Origin: Hafnia alvei
GTDB lineage: Bacteria > Pseudomonadota > Gammaproteobacteria > Enterobacterales > Enterobacteriaceae
DNA: 64,000 bases
Direction: 5' to 3'
Assembly: GCF_964063325.1 (NCBI RefSeq)
Contig: NZ_OZ061315.1
Span: forward strand, 744,001-808,000
Each line of letters opens with the position of its first letter. Position 1 is the stretch's first letter. Below, in pieces: positions 44,795 through 54,960 of the stretch. The translations under genes and the position numbers were made by a program. A model generated the notes under the pieces. It ran no database searches and had not been told where the DNA came from. It was given only the letters and a program-made list of their open reading frames with translations.

Positions 44795-45892
44795 ATGGCC
44801 AAACAGACTCCACTCTTCGATCAACACGTCGCCTGTGGCGCGCGTATGGTTGATTTTCACGGCTGGATGATGCCACTGCACTACGGTTCCCAGCTCGATG
44901 AGCACCACGCGGTGCGTCAAGATGCGGGCATGTTTGATGTCTCACACATGACCATCGTCGATCTTCGTGGGCCGCGTACGCGTGAGTTCCTGCGCTACCT
45001 CCTCGCGAACGATGTGGCAAAGCTAACGGTACCGGGCAAGGCGCTCTATACCGGCATGTTGAACGCCTCCGCGGGCGTTATCGATGACCTGATCGTTTAT
45101 TTCCTTGAAGAAGAATATTTCCGCTTGGTGGTTAACTCCGCCACGCGAGAAAAAGATTTGGCGTGGATCACCGAGCATGCCGAGCCTTATCACGTTGAAA
45201 TCACCGTGCGCGACGATCTGGCGCTGATTGCGGTGCAAGGCCCGCAGGCACAAGAACGCGCTGCGACGCTGTTCACTGATGCACAAAAACAAGCGATTAG
45301 CGGCATGAAACCGTTCTTCGGCGTACAGGCCGGCGACTACTTTATTGCGACAACGGGCTACACCGGCGAAAACGGCTATGAAATTGCTTTGCCAATCGGC
45401 GAAGCGGCGGAGTTCTGGCAGAAGCTGGTGAAAGCGGGCGTTAAGCCGTGTGGTTTGGGCGCGCGTGACACTCTGCGTTTAGAAGCTGGCATGAATTTAT
45501 ATGGACAGGAAATGGACGAAGGCGTTTCGCCGTTAGCCGCCAATATGGGCTGGACCATTGCTTGGACGCCAGAAGATCGTGATTTTATTGGCCGTGAAGC
45601 GCTAGAACAGCAGCGTGAGAACGGTACCGAAAAGTTGGTTGGTTTGGTGATGACCGAAAAAGGCGTGCTGCGTAATGAGCTGCCGGTGCGTTTTACTGAT
45701 GCCAACGGAAATCTTCAAGAAGGTGTGATCACCAGTGGTTCCTTCTCACCAACTTTAGGTGTCAGTATTGCATTGGCCCGCGTACCTGCAAGCATTGGCG
45801 AAGAAGCTATCGTGCAGATCCGTAACCGTGAAATGCCAGTACGTGTCCTTAAACCCGGTTTTGTGCGCAACGGTAAAAGCCTGATTAATTAG
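44795..45892 (+). CDS. gcvT: aminomethyltransferase (glycine cleavage T protein)
   Basis: Transfers the methylene group from aminomethyl-lipoyl GcvH to tetrahydrofolate, releasing ammonia. ATG 44795 after AGAGGG gives 365 residues (E. coli 364); the earlier in-frame start at 44756 has no support. Family motifs MVDFHGWMMPLHY, GMFDVSHM, GYTGENGYEI and LGARDTLRLEAGMNLYG are visible. First gene of gcvTHP. Confidence 0.96.
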   Translation: MAKQTPLFDQHVACGARMVDFHGWMMPLHYGSQLDEHHAVRQDAGMFDVSHMTIVDLRGPRTREFLRYLLANDVAKLTVPGKALYTGMLNASAGVIDDLIVYFLEEEYFRLVVNSATREKDLAWITEHAEPYHVEITVRDDLALIAVQGPQAQERAATLFTDAQKQAISGMKPFFGVQAGDYFIATTGYTGENGYEIALPIGEAAEFWQKLVKAGVKPCGLGARDTLRLEAGMNLYGQEMDEGVSPLAANMGWTIAWTPEDRDFIGREALEQQRENGTEKLVGLVMTEKGVLRNELPVRFTDANGNLQEGVITSGSFSPTLGVSIALARVPASIGEEAIVQIRNREMPVRVLKPGFVRNGKSLIN

Positions 45893-45983
45893 GTTCCTAC
45901 GCGCTGACCGCACTCAAATTGGCTACGCCAATTGAATCAGACTTATAAAGTAAAATTTAACAAACATTTAAGAGAGGATGTCG

Positions 45984-46370
45984 ATGAGCAACGTGCCTAC
46001 TGAATTGAAATATACCGCATCTCACGAATGGGTTCGCGCAGAAGGCGAAGGAGTGTATAGCGTTGGTATCACCGAGCATGCGCAGGAACTGCTGGGCGAT
46101 ATGGTCTTTATCGATCTGCCAGAAGTCGGCACATCTTTCGATGCGGGCGATGACTGCGCTGTTGCCGAGTCTGTGAAAGCGGCTTCCGATATCTATGCCC
46201 CAATCAGCGGCGAAATCGTTGCCATCAACGATGAACTAGAAGGTGCGCCAGAGCTGGTCAACAGCGCTCCGTACTCCGAAGGCTGGCTGTTCCGCATCAA
46301 AGCATCAGACGAAGCGCAAATTGCTGGGTTGCTGGATGCCGCAGCCTACGAATCTTCTATCGAAGATTAA
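45984..46370 (+). CDS. gcvH: glycine cleavage system H protein
   Basis: Lipoyl carrier shuttling the aminomethyl group between GcvP and GcvT. ATG 45984 gives 128 residues beginning MSNVPTELKY as in E. coli; the ATG at 45978 sits directly on the AGAGAGG ribosome site. The lipoylated lysine is K65 in AESVKAASD. Confidence 0.96.
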   Translation: MSNVPTELKYTASHEWVRAEGEGVYSVGITEHAQELLGDMVFIDLPEVGTSFDAGDDCAVAESVKAASDIYAPISGEIVAINDELEGAPELVNSAPYSEGWLFRIKASDEAQIAGLLDAAAYESSIED

Positions 46371-46422
46371 AGCCTGCGTTGTGAACGGTGTTGGGCGTAA
46401 CCGCGCTTGATCGTGCTTCATA

Positions 46423-46453
46423 CTTTCTCCCCGTGTTCTTAGCGGGGAGAAAG
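46423..46453 (+). other. gcvH-gcvP intergenic hairpin
   Basis: Perfect 11-bp stem CTTTCTCCCCG/CGGGGAGAAAG with a 9-base loop and no T run after it. It lies between gcvH and gcvP and is more likely an mRNA stability or expression-ratio element than a terminator. Confidence 0.55.
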
Positions 46454-46524
46454 TGAGTTCGTGCCGCATTTATTTGTGTCAAATCAGCATTTCTTCTGTA
46501 TGTACATTTAGGAATCAGTCACTC

Positions 46525-49407
46525 ATGACCCAGACTCTCAGCCAGCTCGAAAACAGCGAATCCTTTATCGCTCGCCATATCGGTCCGTCTGCCCAGCAGC
46601 AACAGCAAATGCTGGAAACCGTTGGCGCACGCTCTTTGCATGAACTGATCGAGCAGATCGTTCCTTCCGATATTCAGTTACCTACTCCGCCTGCGGTCGG
46701 TGATGCCGTAACGGAACATCAGGCGTTGGCTGAGCTGAAAGCAATTGCGGGTCAGAATCAGCGCTACAAATCTTTCATTGGTATGGGGTACCACGGCGTA
46801 CTGATGCCACCGGTTATTCAGCGCAATATGCTGGAAAACCCAGGCTGGTATACCGCTTATACGCCGTATCAGCCGGAAGTTTCTCAAGGTCGCCTTGAGG
46901 CGTTGCTGAACTTCCAGCAACTGACGCAGGATCTCACCGGTCTTGAATTAGCTTCGGCGTCCTTACTGGATGAAGCCACCGCCGCAGCGGAAGCCATGGC
47001 GTTGGCGAAGCGTGCTAGCAAGCTGAAAGATGCGAATCGTTTCTTTGTGGCTGCCGATGTTCATCCGCAAACGCTAGACGTGGTGCGTACCCGAGCTGAA
47101 ACCTTCGGCTTTGATGTGATCGTTGATGATGCAGATAAAGTGCTCGATCATCAGGATGTGTTTGGCGTATTGCTGCAACAGGTGGGGACCTACGGCGAGC
47201 TGCACGACTACACCGATCTGATGAATGAGCTGAAAAGCCGCAAGGTGATTACCTGTATTGCCGCCGATCCTATGGCTCTGGTGCTGCTGGCCGCGCCGGG
47301 CAAATTGGGTGCTGACGTTGTGTTTGGTTCTGCGCAACGTTTTGGCGTACCGATGGGCTACGGTGGTCCGCATGCGGCATTCTTTGGCTGCCGTGATGAG
47401 TTTAAGCGCTCCATGCCAGGGCGTATTATTGGGGTTTCTCGCGATGCCGCAGGGAATACCGCACTGCGCATGGCGATGCAAACGCGTGAGCAACACATCC
47501 GCCGTGAGAAAGCGAACTCCAATATCTGTACTTCTCAAGTCTTGCTGGCGAATATTGCCAGCCTGTATGCGGTCTATCATGGCCCCGTCGGCCTGAAACG
47601 CATTGCCGATCGCATTCATCGTTTGACCGATATCTTGGCAGCGGGCCTGAAGCAAAAAGATGTCACCGTTCGCAACCACAGCTGGTTTGACACCCTCACG
47701 GTAACCGTGAAAGACAAGGCCGAAGTATTGGCGCGTGCGCTGGGCTTTGGTTTTAACCTGCGTAGCGACATTCCGGGCGCAGTGGGGATTTCTTTAGATG
47801 AGGCGACCAGCCGCGAAGACGTTGAAGCGCTGTTTGCCATTCTGCTGGGTGATAACCACGGATTGGATATCGATACCCTAGATGCTCTGGTTGCTGAAGA
47901 CAGCGCTGGCAGCATTCCTGCCCACATGCTGCGTACCGACCCGATTCTGACGCATCCCGTGTTTAACCGCTATCACAGCGAAACCGAGATGATGCGCTAT
48001 ATGCATCGCTTGGAGCGCAAAGATTTGGCGCTGAATCAGGCTATGATCCCACTGGGATCTTGCACCATGAAGCTGAATGCTGCTGCGGAAATGATCCCAA
48101 TCACGTGGCCTGAATTTGCTGAATTACATCCGTTCTGCCCACCAGAGCAGGCGATGGGCTATCAGATGATGATATCCCAGCTGTCGCAATGGCTGGTTCA
48201 GCTAACCGGTTATGACGCCGTTTGTATGCAGCCAAACTCTGGTGCGCAAGGTGAATACGCGGGTTTGCTGGCCATTCGTCGCTACCACGAAAGCCGCAAC
48301 GACGCTGCGCGCCATATTTGCTTAATTCCAAGCTCTGCGCATGGTACTAACCCTGCCTCGGCGCAGATGGCAGGTATGAGCGTGGTAGTGGTGGCCTGTG
48401 ATGACTCCGGTAATATCGATCTGCACGATCTGCGCGCTAAAGCTGAGCAGGCGGGCGATGAACTTTCCTGCATCATGGTGACCTACCCGTCAACGCACGG
48501 CGTGTATGAAGAAACAATCCGCGAAGTGTGCCAGATCGTGCACCAGTTCGGCGGTCAGGTTTACCTCGACGGTGCGAACATGAATGCGCAGGTTGGGATT
48601 ACTACGCCGGGCTATATTGGCGCCGATGTATCTCACCTGAACTTACATAAAACGTTCTGTATCCCGCACGGCGGCGGCGGACCGGGTATGGGCCCAATCG
48701 GTGTGAAATCGCATTTGGCTCCGTTTGTACCGGGGCATACCGTGGTGCAAATTGATGGTTTAACCACGCAAAAAGGCGCGGTTTCTGCGGCACCGTTTGG
48801 TAGTGCATCGATTTTGCCGATTAGCTGGATGTACATCCGTATGATGGGTGCTGAAGGGCTGAAGAAAGCCAGCCAGACCGCGATCCTAAATGCCAACTAC
48901 ATCGCAACACGCTTGAAAGCGGCGTATCCGATTCTGTACGCAGGCCGTGATGGTCGCGTAGCGCATGAATGTATTTTGGATATTCGTCCGCTGAAAGAGC
49001 AAACCGGCATTAGTGAAATGGATATTGCTAAACGTTTGATCGACTTTGGCTTCCATGCGCCAACTATGTCGTTCCCGGTTGCGGGCACGTTGATGGTTGA
49101 GCCAACGGAATCTGAAAGCAAAGCTGAGTTGGATCGCTTTATCGATGCGATGCTGGCGATCCGTGCTGAAATTGAACGCGTGAGCAGCGGCGAATGGACG
49201 CTGGCGGATAACCCGCTGGTGAATGCGCCACACATTCAGGCTGAACTGGTTAATCACTGGGAGCACGCATATTCTCGCGAACTGGCCGTATTCCCAACGG
49301 AATCAACGCGTGAGAATAAATACTGGCCAACCGTAAAACGTCTGGATGATGTTTACGGCGACCGTAATTTATTCTGTTCTTGTGTGCCGATCTCTGAATA
49401 CGAATAG
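46525..49407 (+). CDS. gcvP: glycine dehydrogenase (decarboxylating), P protein
   Basis: PLP enzyme decarboxylating glycine and loading the aminomethyl group onto GcvH. From ATG 46525 (MTQTLSQLEN) it is 960 residues (E. coli 957). The PLP lysine is K709 in HLNLHKTFCIPHGGGGPG. The two fused homologous halves are typical of the enterobacterial form. An upstream in-frame start at 46453 is unlikely. Confidence 0.96.
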   Translation: MTQTLSQLENSESFIARHIGPSAQQQQQMLETVGARSLHELIEQIVPSDIQLPTPPAVGDAVTEHQALAELKAIAGQNQRYKSFIGMGYHGVLMPPVIQRNMLENPGWYTAYTPYQPEVSQGRLEALLNFQQLTQDLTGLELASASLLDEATAAAEAMALAKRASKLKDANRFFVAADVHPQTLDVVRTRAETFGFDVIVDDADKVLDHQDVFGVLLQQVGTYGELHDYTDLMNELKSRKVITCIAADPMALVLLAAPGKLGADVVFGSAQRFGVPMGYGGPHAAFFGCRDEFKRSMPGRIIGVSRDAAGNTALRMAMQTREQHIRREKANSNICTSQVLLANIASLYAVYHGPVGLKRIADRIHRLTDILAAGLKQKDVTVRNHSWFDTLTVTVKDKAEVLARALGFGFNLRSDIPGAVGISLDEATSREDVEALFAILLGDNHGLDIDTLDALVAEDSAGSIPAHMLRTDPILTHPVFNRYHSETEMMRYMHRLERKDLALNQAMIPLGSCTMKLNAAAEMIPITWPEFAELHPFCPPEQAMGYQMMISQLSQWLVQLTGYDAVCMQPNSGAQGEYAGLLAIRRYHESRNDAARHICLIPSSAHGTNPASAQMAGMSVVVVACDDSGNIDLHDLRAKAEQAGDELSCIMVTYPSTHGVYEETIREVCQIVHQFGGQVYLDGANMNAQVGITTPGYIGADVSHLNLHKTFCIPHGGGGPGMGPIGVKSHLAPFVPGHTVVQIDGLTTQKGAVSAAPFGSASILPISWMYIRMMGAEGLKKASQTAILNANYIATRLKAAYPILYAGRDGRVAHECILDIRPLKEQTGISEMDIAKRLIDFGFHAPTMSFPVAGTLMVEPTESESKAELDRFIDAMLAIRAEIERVSSGEWTLADNPLVNAPHIQAELVNHWEHAYSRELAVFPTESTRENKYWPTVKRLDDVYGDRNLFCSCVPISEYE

Positions 49408-49424
49408 CGCTTAGACTGTTCAAT

Positions 49425-49468
49425 AAAAACCGCCCTGATGCTTAAAGTTGCTTCAGGGCGGTTTTTTT
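49425..49468. terminator. bidirectional terminator gcvP / budR
   Basis: AAAAACCGCCCTGA/TCAGGGCGGTTTTTTT, a long stem with A and T tracts on the two sides, in the tail-to-tail gap. Confidence 0.9.
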
Positions 49469-49494
49469 ATGGATGTTTATGATGGAAGTGAACG

Positions 49495-50367
49495 TTACAG
49501 CAAATTGAGTAAGTGCAAAATAATATGGCTGCTGTCGCCGCGGCGCCACGCAATGGCAATATCACTGGTCAGCTGTGTGTCTTTCAGTTTCAAACACACC
49601 ACGTTTTTCTCGTCAATCTTGCTTAATGAGTCAGGCACGATGGCCATGCCAAAACCTCCGCCTACCATGCTGATCGCCGAGGTCAACTGAGGCGATTGCT
49701 GGCCTAAATTGGGCGAAAATCCGGCGATTTCACAGGCATGGATCGTTTGGTCGTAAAGGCTGGGCGCCACCTCGCGTGGAAAAGTGATTAGAGATTCATC
49801 TTTGAGATCGATCAGGGAAACTGAGCCGTTATGGCTAAGCGGGTGTTGGCGAGGGAGTGCCACCATCATCTCTTCGGTGTCGATGACCCGACACATAAAG
49901 TCTTTACTGCGCTCGCACGGCAGGCGAATAAACGCGAAATCAATATTTCCCTCTTCTAACGCATTCATCAAGCCGGACATCTCTTTCTCCTGCGGCTGAA
50001 GATGCATCATCGGGTAGTTTTCTCTAAAGCTGTGTAGCAGAGAAAAAACCGCAGGGTTGAACGCCGTAGAGCAGGCGAAACCGATGTTGACAGTTCCACT
50101 AATGCCTCGGGCGACGTTGCGTGCTCGCTCAAGCGCTGCATCGGTGAGTTTGATGATTTCACAGGCATCTTTGTAGAGCGTTTTACCCGTTTCGGTTAGC
50201 TCAATTCCGCGCGTTAAACGCTTAATCAGTGGGGCGCCAACCTCATGTTCAAGTCTTTGAATTTGCTGGCTGAGAGGGGGCTGCGAGATCCCTAACTGTT
50301 CTGCTGCACGCGTAAAGTGACCTGTTTGAGCCACCGCGACGAAATAGCGTAAATGGCGTAGTTCCAT
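49495..50367 (-). CDS. budR: LysR-family regulator, probable BudR/AlsR
   Basis: A 290-residue LysR-type regulator: N-terminal winged helix with MELRHLRYFVAVAQTGHFTR and LGISQPPLSQQIQRLEHEVG, then the effector domain. It is divergent from budA with a 104-bp shared gap, the arrangement of BudR in Klebsiella and AlsR in Bacillus, which activate acetoin genes at low pH or with acetate. Assignment rests on context more than on diagnostic residues. Confidence 0.8.
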   Translation of the reverse strand: MELRHLRYFVAVAQTGHFTRAAEQLGISQPPLSQQIQRLEHEVGAPLIKRLTRGIELTETGKTLYKDACEIIKLTDAALERARNVARGISGTVNIGFACSTAFNPAVFSLLHSFRENYPMMHLQPQEKEMSGLMNALEEGNIDFAFIRLPCERSKDFMCRVIDTEEMMVALPRQHPLSHNGSVSLIDLKDESLITFPREVAPSLYDQTIHACEIAGFSPNLGQQSPQLTSAISMVGGGFGMAIVPDSLSKIDEKNVVCLKLKDTQLTSDIAIAWRRGDSSHIILHLLNLL

Positions 50368-50471
50368 ATCAAAAACGTCTCAAAGTGAACACAACATCAT
50401 ATTGGAACTCATTGCTGAAAGGAGTCAACCTTTAGTTAATAACGCTAATAATTGAATAACTGGATCACCTC

Positions 50472-51254
50472 ATGAAATCACATCCTTCTGACTGCACATG
50501 CGTGGCAGACATCGCAAAAACGGCTATGCAGCTGCAACGTGCACATCCAGAACGCGTCATTTATCAAACTTCTCTAATGAGTGCGCTATTAAGCGGGGTT
50601 TACGAAGGGGAGACGACGATGGCCGATTTGCTCCAGCATGGCGACTTTGGCTTAGGCACTTTTAACCATCTTGATGGCGAAATGATCGCGTTTAACCGCA
50701 ATATTTTCCAGCTACGTGGTGACGGCAGCGCTCGTCGCGCCAAGCCAGAACAGAAAACGCCTTTTGCGGTGATGACCTTTTTTCAACCGACTGAAGAATA
50801 CCGCATCAATCGTTTGCATAGCCGCGATGAGATCCATCAGGTTATCGACAAAATGCTCACCAGCCAAAACGCCTTCTGTGCGCTACGCATTGACGGGGTA
50901 TTCCGTAACGTAGAAACGCGCACCGTGCCGGAACAGCACCGCCCCTATAAACCGATGCAGGAGGCCATTGAGGCTCAGCCGACATACCACATAGAACATC
51001 GCGAAGGGGTGTTGATTGGTTTTCTGACACCTAACTACATGCAAGGTATCAACGTTGCTGGGTATCACGAACACTTCATCACCGCTGAACGCGACTGCGG
51101 TGGACATATTCTTGATTATCAGGTGGAGAGCGGCGTTTTGACCTTTGGTTCTATCGATAAATTGCTGATCGATTTCCCTCATGATGATGATTTTATGCAG
51201 GCCGATTTGTGCCCTGCAAATTTAGATACGGCGATTCGTTCCGTTGAAAGTTAA
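50472..51254 (+). CDS. budA: alpha-acetolactate decarboxylase
   Basis: Converts acetolactate to acetoin in the butanediol pathway. 260 residues (Klebsiella BudA 259). Family motifs visible: YQTSLMSALLSGVYEG, GDFGLGTFNHLDGEM, and the zinc-binding GYHEHFITAERDCGGH with its histidines. Followed 29 bases later by budB. Confidence 0.94.
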   Translation: MKSHPSDCTCVADIAKTAMQLQRAHPERVIYQTSLMSALLSGVYEGETTMADLLQHGDFGLGTFNHLDGEMIAFNRNIFQLRGDGSARRAKPEQKTPFAVMTFFQPTEEYRINRLHSRDEIHQVIDKMLTSQNAFCALRIDGVFRNVETRTVPEQHRPYKPMQEAIEAQPTYHIEHREGVLIGFLTPNYMQGINVAGYHEHFITAERDCGGHILDYQVESGVLTFGSIDKLLIDFPHDDDFMQADLCPANLDTAIRSVES

Positions 51255-51283
51255 GCCTTTTTGGCTGCGAGGAGTGTGGTTCC

Positions 51284-52960
51284 ATGAAAAAGTCTGATAG
51301 CAATAAAGCATGGCAGTGCGGGGCGGATCTGATCGTCGCTCAGTTAGAAGCTCAGGGGGTTAAACACGTATTTGGTATCCCCGGAGCGAAAATTGATAGG
51401 GTGTTTAACTCGTTGGTTGATTCCAGCATTGAGACGATTGCCGTTCGTCATGAAGCCAATGCGGCATTTATGGCGGGAGCGGTTGGGCGCTTAACCGGCA
51501 AAGCCGGTGTGGCCCTAGTGACATCCGGGCCAGGCTGCTCCAATTTAATCACCGGCGTAGCGACGGCGACCTCAGAAGGCGATCCTTTGGTTGCGCTGGG
51601 CGGGGCGGTGAAGCGCGCCGATCATCTCAAACAGGTGCATCAGACGATGGATACCGTGACGATGTTCCGTCCGGTAACCAAATATTCCGCTGAGGTGACT
51701 TCGGCGTCGGCATTATCTGAAGTGATGGCTAACGGCTTTCGTGCCGCCGAGTTTGGCCGTCCCGGAGCCAGTTTTATCAGCTTGCCGATGGATATTCTCA
51801 ATGAGCCGGTCAACAGCAGGGTGTTAACAACACAGCATCCTACTCTGGGCGCGGCTCCTTTTGAAAGTATCGTACAGGTGGCTCGCCGGCTGGAAAAAGC
51901 GAAAAACCCGGTGATTTTACTTGGCCTGATGGCAAGTCAGCCGCGCAACGCTGATGCTATTCGTCGCCTATTGCATAAAAGCGGGCTGCCGGTAACCAGC
52001 ACCTATCAAGCGGCTGGGGTTATCGATCAGGCTCATTTCCATCGTTTTGCTGGGCGCGTAGGGCTGTTTAATAATCAGGCGGGCGACCGCTTACTGCGTA
52101 ACGCTGATTTGGTGATAACGATTGGTTACAGCCCGATTGAATACGAGCCAGCGCAGTGGAACAACGATGATGCCGACTTGGTTCATATCGACATTATGCC
52201 TGCCGAAACCGATAGCGATTATCAGCCGGATATTGAGCTGGTGGGGGATATCGCAGAGACGCTAGATTTGCTGTCTGAACATATTCACACCGCGCTTGAT
52301 TTAAGCAGCGACGCGGTGGCTATTTTGGAAGAGCGCCGTCAGCAGCGCGATCTTTTAGCACAGAAAGGAAGAAGCTTAACCCAGTTTGCCATTCATCCAC
52401 TGCGCTTGGTGAGAGCTATGCAGGACATTGTGAATAGCGATGTGACGCTGTGCGTCGATATGGGGAGCTTCCATATTTGGATCGCCCGCTATCTATACAG
52501 CTTCCGTGCGCGTCAGGTGCTGATTTCAAACGGGCAGCAGACGATGGGGGTTGCGTTACCGTGGGCGATTGGTACTGCGCTGGTCGATCCTAGCCGTAAA
52601 GTGGTCTCGGTTTCCGGCGATGGCGGTTTTATGCAGTCCAGCATGGAGTTGGAAACGGCGGTACGATTAGGTGTGAACCTGTTGCATATCATATGGGTAG
52701 ATGAAGAATACAATATGGTTGCGATCCAAGAAGACAAAAAATACCACCGCACGTCGGGGGTGAAATTTGGCCCAATCGACTTTAAAGCCTACGCGGAAGC
52801 GTTTGGTGCCAAGGGATTTGCCGTTACGTCTTCAGAAACATTGGAAAGCACATTGCGTGCAGCGATGGACGTACAGGGCCCAGCGGTTGTTGCCGTGCCG
52901 GTAGATTACAGCGATAACGCGCTGTTGATGAGCCAACTGAACATGAGCGAGCTGTTTTAA
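51284..52960 (+). CDS. budB: catabolic acetolactate synthase
   Basis: ThDP-dependent enzyme condensing two pyruvate to acetolactate without FAD dependence or branched-chain feedback. 558 residues (Klebsiella BudB 559). VFGIPGAKIDRVF with catalytic RHEANAAFMAG (Glu of the ThDP site) and the ThDP motif VSGDGGFMQSSMELET lie in order. GAGGAG precedes the ATG. No budC follows, so butanediol dehydrogenase must be elsewhere or absent. Confidence 0.94.
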   Translation: MKKSDSNKAWQCGADLIVAQLEAQGVKHVFGIPGAKIDRVFNSLVDSSIETIAVRHEANAAFMAGAVGRLTGKAGVALVTSGPGCSNLITGVATATSEGDPLVALGGAVKRADHLKQVHQTMDTVTMFRPVTKYSAEVTSASALSEVMANGFRAAEFGRPGASFISLPMDILNEPVNSRVLTTQHPTLGAAPFESIVQVARRLEKAKNPVILLGLMASQPRNADAIRRLLHKSGLPVTSTYQAAGVIDQAHFHRFAGRVGLFNNQAGDRLLRNADLVITIGYSPIEYEPAQWNNDDADLVHIDIMPAETDSDYQPDIELVGDIAETLDLLSEHIHTALDLSSDAVAILEERRQQRDLLAQKGRSLTQFAIHPLRLVRAMQDIVNSDVTLCVDMGSFHIWIARYLYSFRARQVLISNGQQTMGVALPWAIGTALVDPSRKVVSVSGDGGFMQSSMELETAVRLGVNLLHIIWVDEEYNMVAIQEDKKYHRTSGVKFGPIDFKAYAEAFGAKGFAVTSSETLESTLRAAMDVQGPAVVAVPVDYSDNALLMSQLNMSELF

Positions 52961-53022
52961 TTTTTATTATTGTGATTTCACCTACCCCGAAGGTTGTCTG
53001 ACATAACATCTCTTCGGTTTCG

Positions 53023-53053
53023 GCCTCATCGTTTGCTTGATGAGGCTTTTTTT
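53023..53053 (+). terminator. budAB terminator
   Basis: GCCTCATC/GATGAGGC stem with an 8-base loop and seven T. Confidence 0.85.
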
Positions 53054-53487
53054 ATTTATCGCGTTCAGGAATATCTTTAAGCCTTACTTTTTTTCATTAA
53101 TTTTGGGTGAGATTTTCTAATGACAAAACCCAATAACTACAATTAAAGCTTGGCTGGGTGATAATGTAAAAAGTGATAAATATTAAATAATTACATTGTT
53201 ATTTCATCCTATTACTTACGCTAATCATCATTTTTACTCATGTTACTGATGGTCGGTTTCTGGACAAGTCTGGCGACAAAAGTGTGATAGAGTTCTCACC
53301 GTGAAATGTTCCCCTTTTTAAGACGAGATCAGCGGGGCCTATCTGGCCTTATTTGTTGATACATCTGCATTTTTCATTATGGCAACCCACCTTGGTGCTT
53401 TTACAGGCTACGGGTGAACTATTGGCTTAAAACAACAACCATGACGTGTGACCACACACGCACTGGCATAAAAACAGGTAAGGCATT
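53054..53487 (+). other. long leader region of the alanine symporter gene
   Basis: About 430 AT-rich bases with no credible gene. It holds a CRP-like site (53283-53298). I looked for a glycine riboswitch, which precedes related symporters in other bacteria, and did not see its conserved core. Confidence 0.4.
53283..53298 (+). promoter_or_regulatory. CRP-like site upstream of the alanine symporter
   Basis: TGTGATAGAGTTCTCA matches TGTGA-N6-TCACA at 9 of 10 positions, about 200 bases before the start codon. Confidence 0.4.
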
Positions 53488-54888
53488 ATGGAATTCATTA
53501 CTCAGTTAGTTAATCAGGTTAACAGTCTGCTTTGGGATGAACTGCTGATTTTCCTCCTGTGTGGTACAGGTATTTACTACACGCTGCGTTTGGGTTTCAT
53601 TCAGATCCGTCATTTTGGATCTGGTTTTAAAGCGCTGTTCGGCGGTATTTCTCTGTCGGGCGCGAAGGCTGATAAGCAGGGCATGAGTTCATTTCAGGCG
53701 GTTGCAACGGCTATTGCTGGTCAGGTCGGTACCGGCAATCTGGCGGGCCCCGCCACGGCAATTGTGGCGGGTGGCCCCGGTGCGATTTTCTGGATGTGGG
53801 TTTCCTCGTTTCTGGGAATGGCGACGATTTACGCGGAAGCGATGTTGGCGCAAAAATTCAGATCAAAAGATAAAAACGGCCAAGTGGTCGGCGGCCCTGC
53901 GTATTACATTGAGAAGGGGCTGAACTGCAAATGGCTGGCCTGTATTTTCTCCGTGTTGGTGATTATTGCGCTGGGCTTTATCGGCAATATGGTGCAGTCC
54001 AACTCTATTGCGGCGGCGTTTAATAGTTCTCTGGGCGTGCCGGGTTGGGTGATCGGTATTGTATTGGCGGTGATCACCGGCGTGGTGATTATGGGCGGGA
54101 TCAGCAGCATCGCCTCATTCACCGAGAAAGTAGTGCCGATTAAAGCCGTGTTTTATCTGTTGGGAACCTTGGTTATTTTGGTGCACAACGCCCACTATAT
54201 TTTACCGGCGTTTAAATCGATTTTTGTGGCGGCATTTAATCCAACGGCGGTGTTGGGCGGTGGTGCAGGGATTGCGATTCAGCAGGCAATGCGTTTTGGT
54301 ATCGCTCGCGGTCTGTTTTCCAACGAAGCAGGGATGGGCTCAACGCCGCATGCTCACGCGGTGGCTAAGGTTGAGCGTCCAGAACAACAGGGCTATATCG
54401 CGATGATGGGCGTGTTTGTGGTGTGCGTTATCGTCACACTAACCGCATTGGCGATTATCACATCGGGTATGAGCATGTGGGAACTGGGTGGTAAAACCCA
54501 GACCAACTTCCTTGGTGTATTCACCGGGCAAGGCATTGCGGTGACTCAGCAAGCGTACACCTATGTTTATGGCTATTTTGGCAGCCTGTTTATTTCGGTT
54601 TCGCTATTCTTCTTTGCTTTCTCAACGATTGTTGGCTGGTACTACTATGGTGAAATGAATATTCGTTATCTATTCAATTCCCAACGTGCGGTACGTGCCT
54701 ATCAACTGGTGGTGATTGCCTTCATCTTTATTGCCTCGTTCTTCAAAGTCGAGCTGGTGTGGAATATGGCGGATATGTTCAACGGACTGATGGTATTGCC
54801 AAACCTCGTGGCGTTGATTTTGCTGTCGCCGATAGTGATTAAGATGAGCAAGTACGTGGGTGGGAAGGTAGTGGAGAATAAGGTTTAA
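53488..54888 (+). CDS. sodium:alanine/glycine symporter (AGCS family)
   Basis: Inner-membrane amino acid:cation symporter, 466 residues with about ten hydrophobic segments. Signatures of the AGCS family: AIAGQVGTGNLAGPATAIVAGGPGA (only part quoted: GQVGTGNLAGPAT), GGPAYYIEKG, GLFSNEAGMGSTPHAHA and GWYYYGE. AlsT/YaaJ/DagA-type proteins import alanine or glycine, sometimes D-alanine or glutamine; the substrate cannot be fixed here. It starts after AGGTAAGG and stands alone. Confidence 0.88.
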   Translation: MEFITQLVNQVNSLLWDELLIFLLCGTGIYYTLRLGFIQIRHFGSGFKALFGGISLSGAKADKQGMSSFQAVATAIAGQVGTGNLAGPATAIVAGGPGAIFWMWVSSFLGMATIYAEAMLAQKFRSKDKNGQVVGGPAYYIEKGLNCKWLACIFSVLVIIALGFIGNMVQSNSIAAAFNSSLGVPGWVIGIVLAVITGVVIMGGISSIASFTEKVVPIKAVFYLLGTLVILVHNAHYILPAFKSIFVAAFNPTAVLGGGAGIAIQQAMRFGIARGLFSNEAGMGSTPHAHAVAKVERPEQQGYIAMMGVFVVCVIVTLTALAIITSGMSMWELGGKTQTNFLGVFTGQGIAVTQQAYTYVYGYFGSLFISVSLFFFAFSTIVGWYYYGEMNIRYLFNSQRAVRAYQLVVIAFIFIASFFKVELVWNMADMFNGLMVLPNLVALILLSPIVIKMSKYVGGKVVENKV

Positions 54889-54960
54889 ACGTGGTGGATG
54901 TTGTGTCCGCTTTTAGGCAATGAATTTTACCTTTGTATTGTGTGAACGTCCTTTAGGTAT

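Noticed and set aside
49495..50367. LysR gene as gcvA
   Set aside because: It is next to gcvP but transcribed towards it with a terminator between, and is divergent from budA with a short shared promoter gap; the bud context explains it better.
53054..53487. Glycine riboswitch ahead of the alanine symporter
   Set aside because: Related symporters in other phyla have one, but no conserved glycine-aptamer core or tandem aptamer could be found here.
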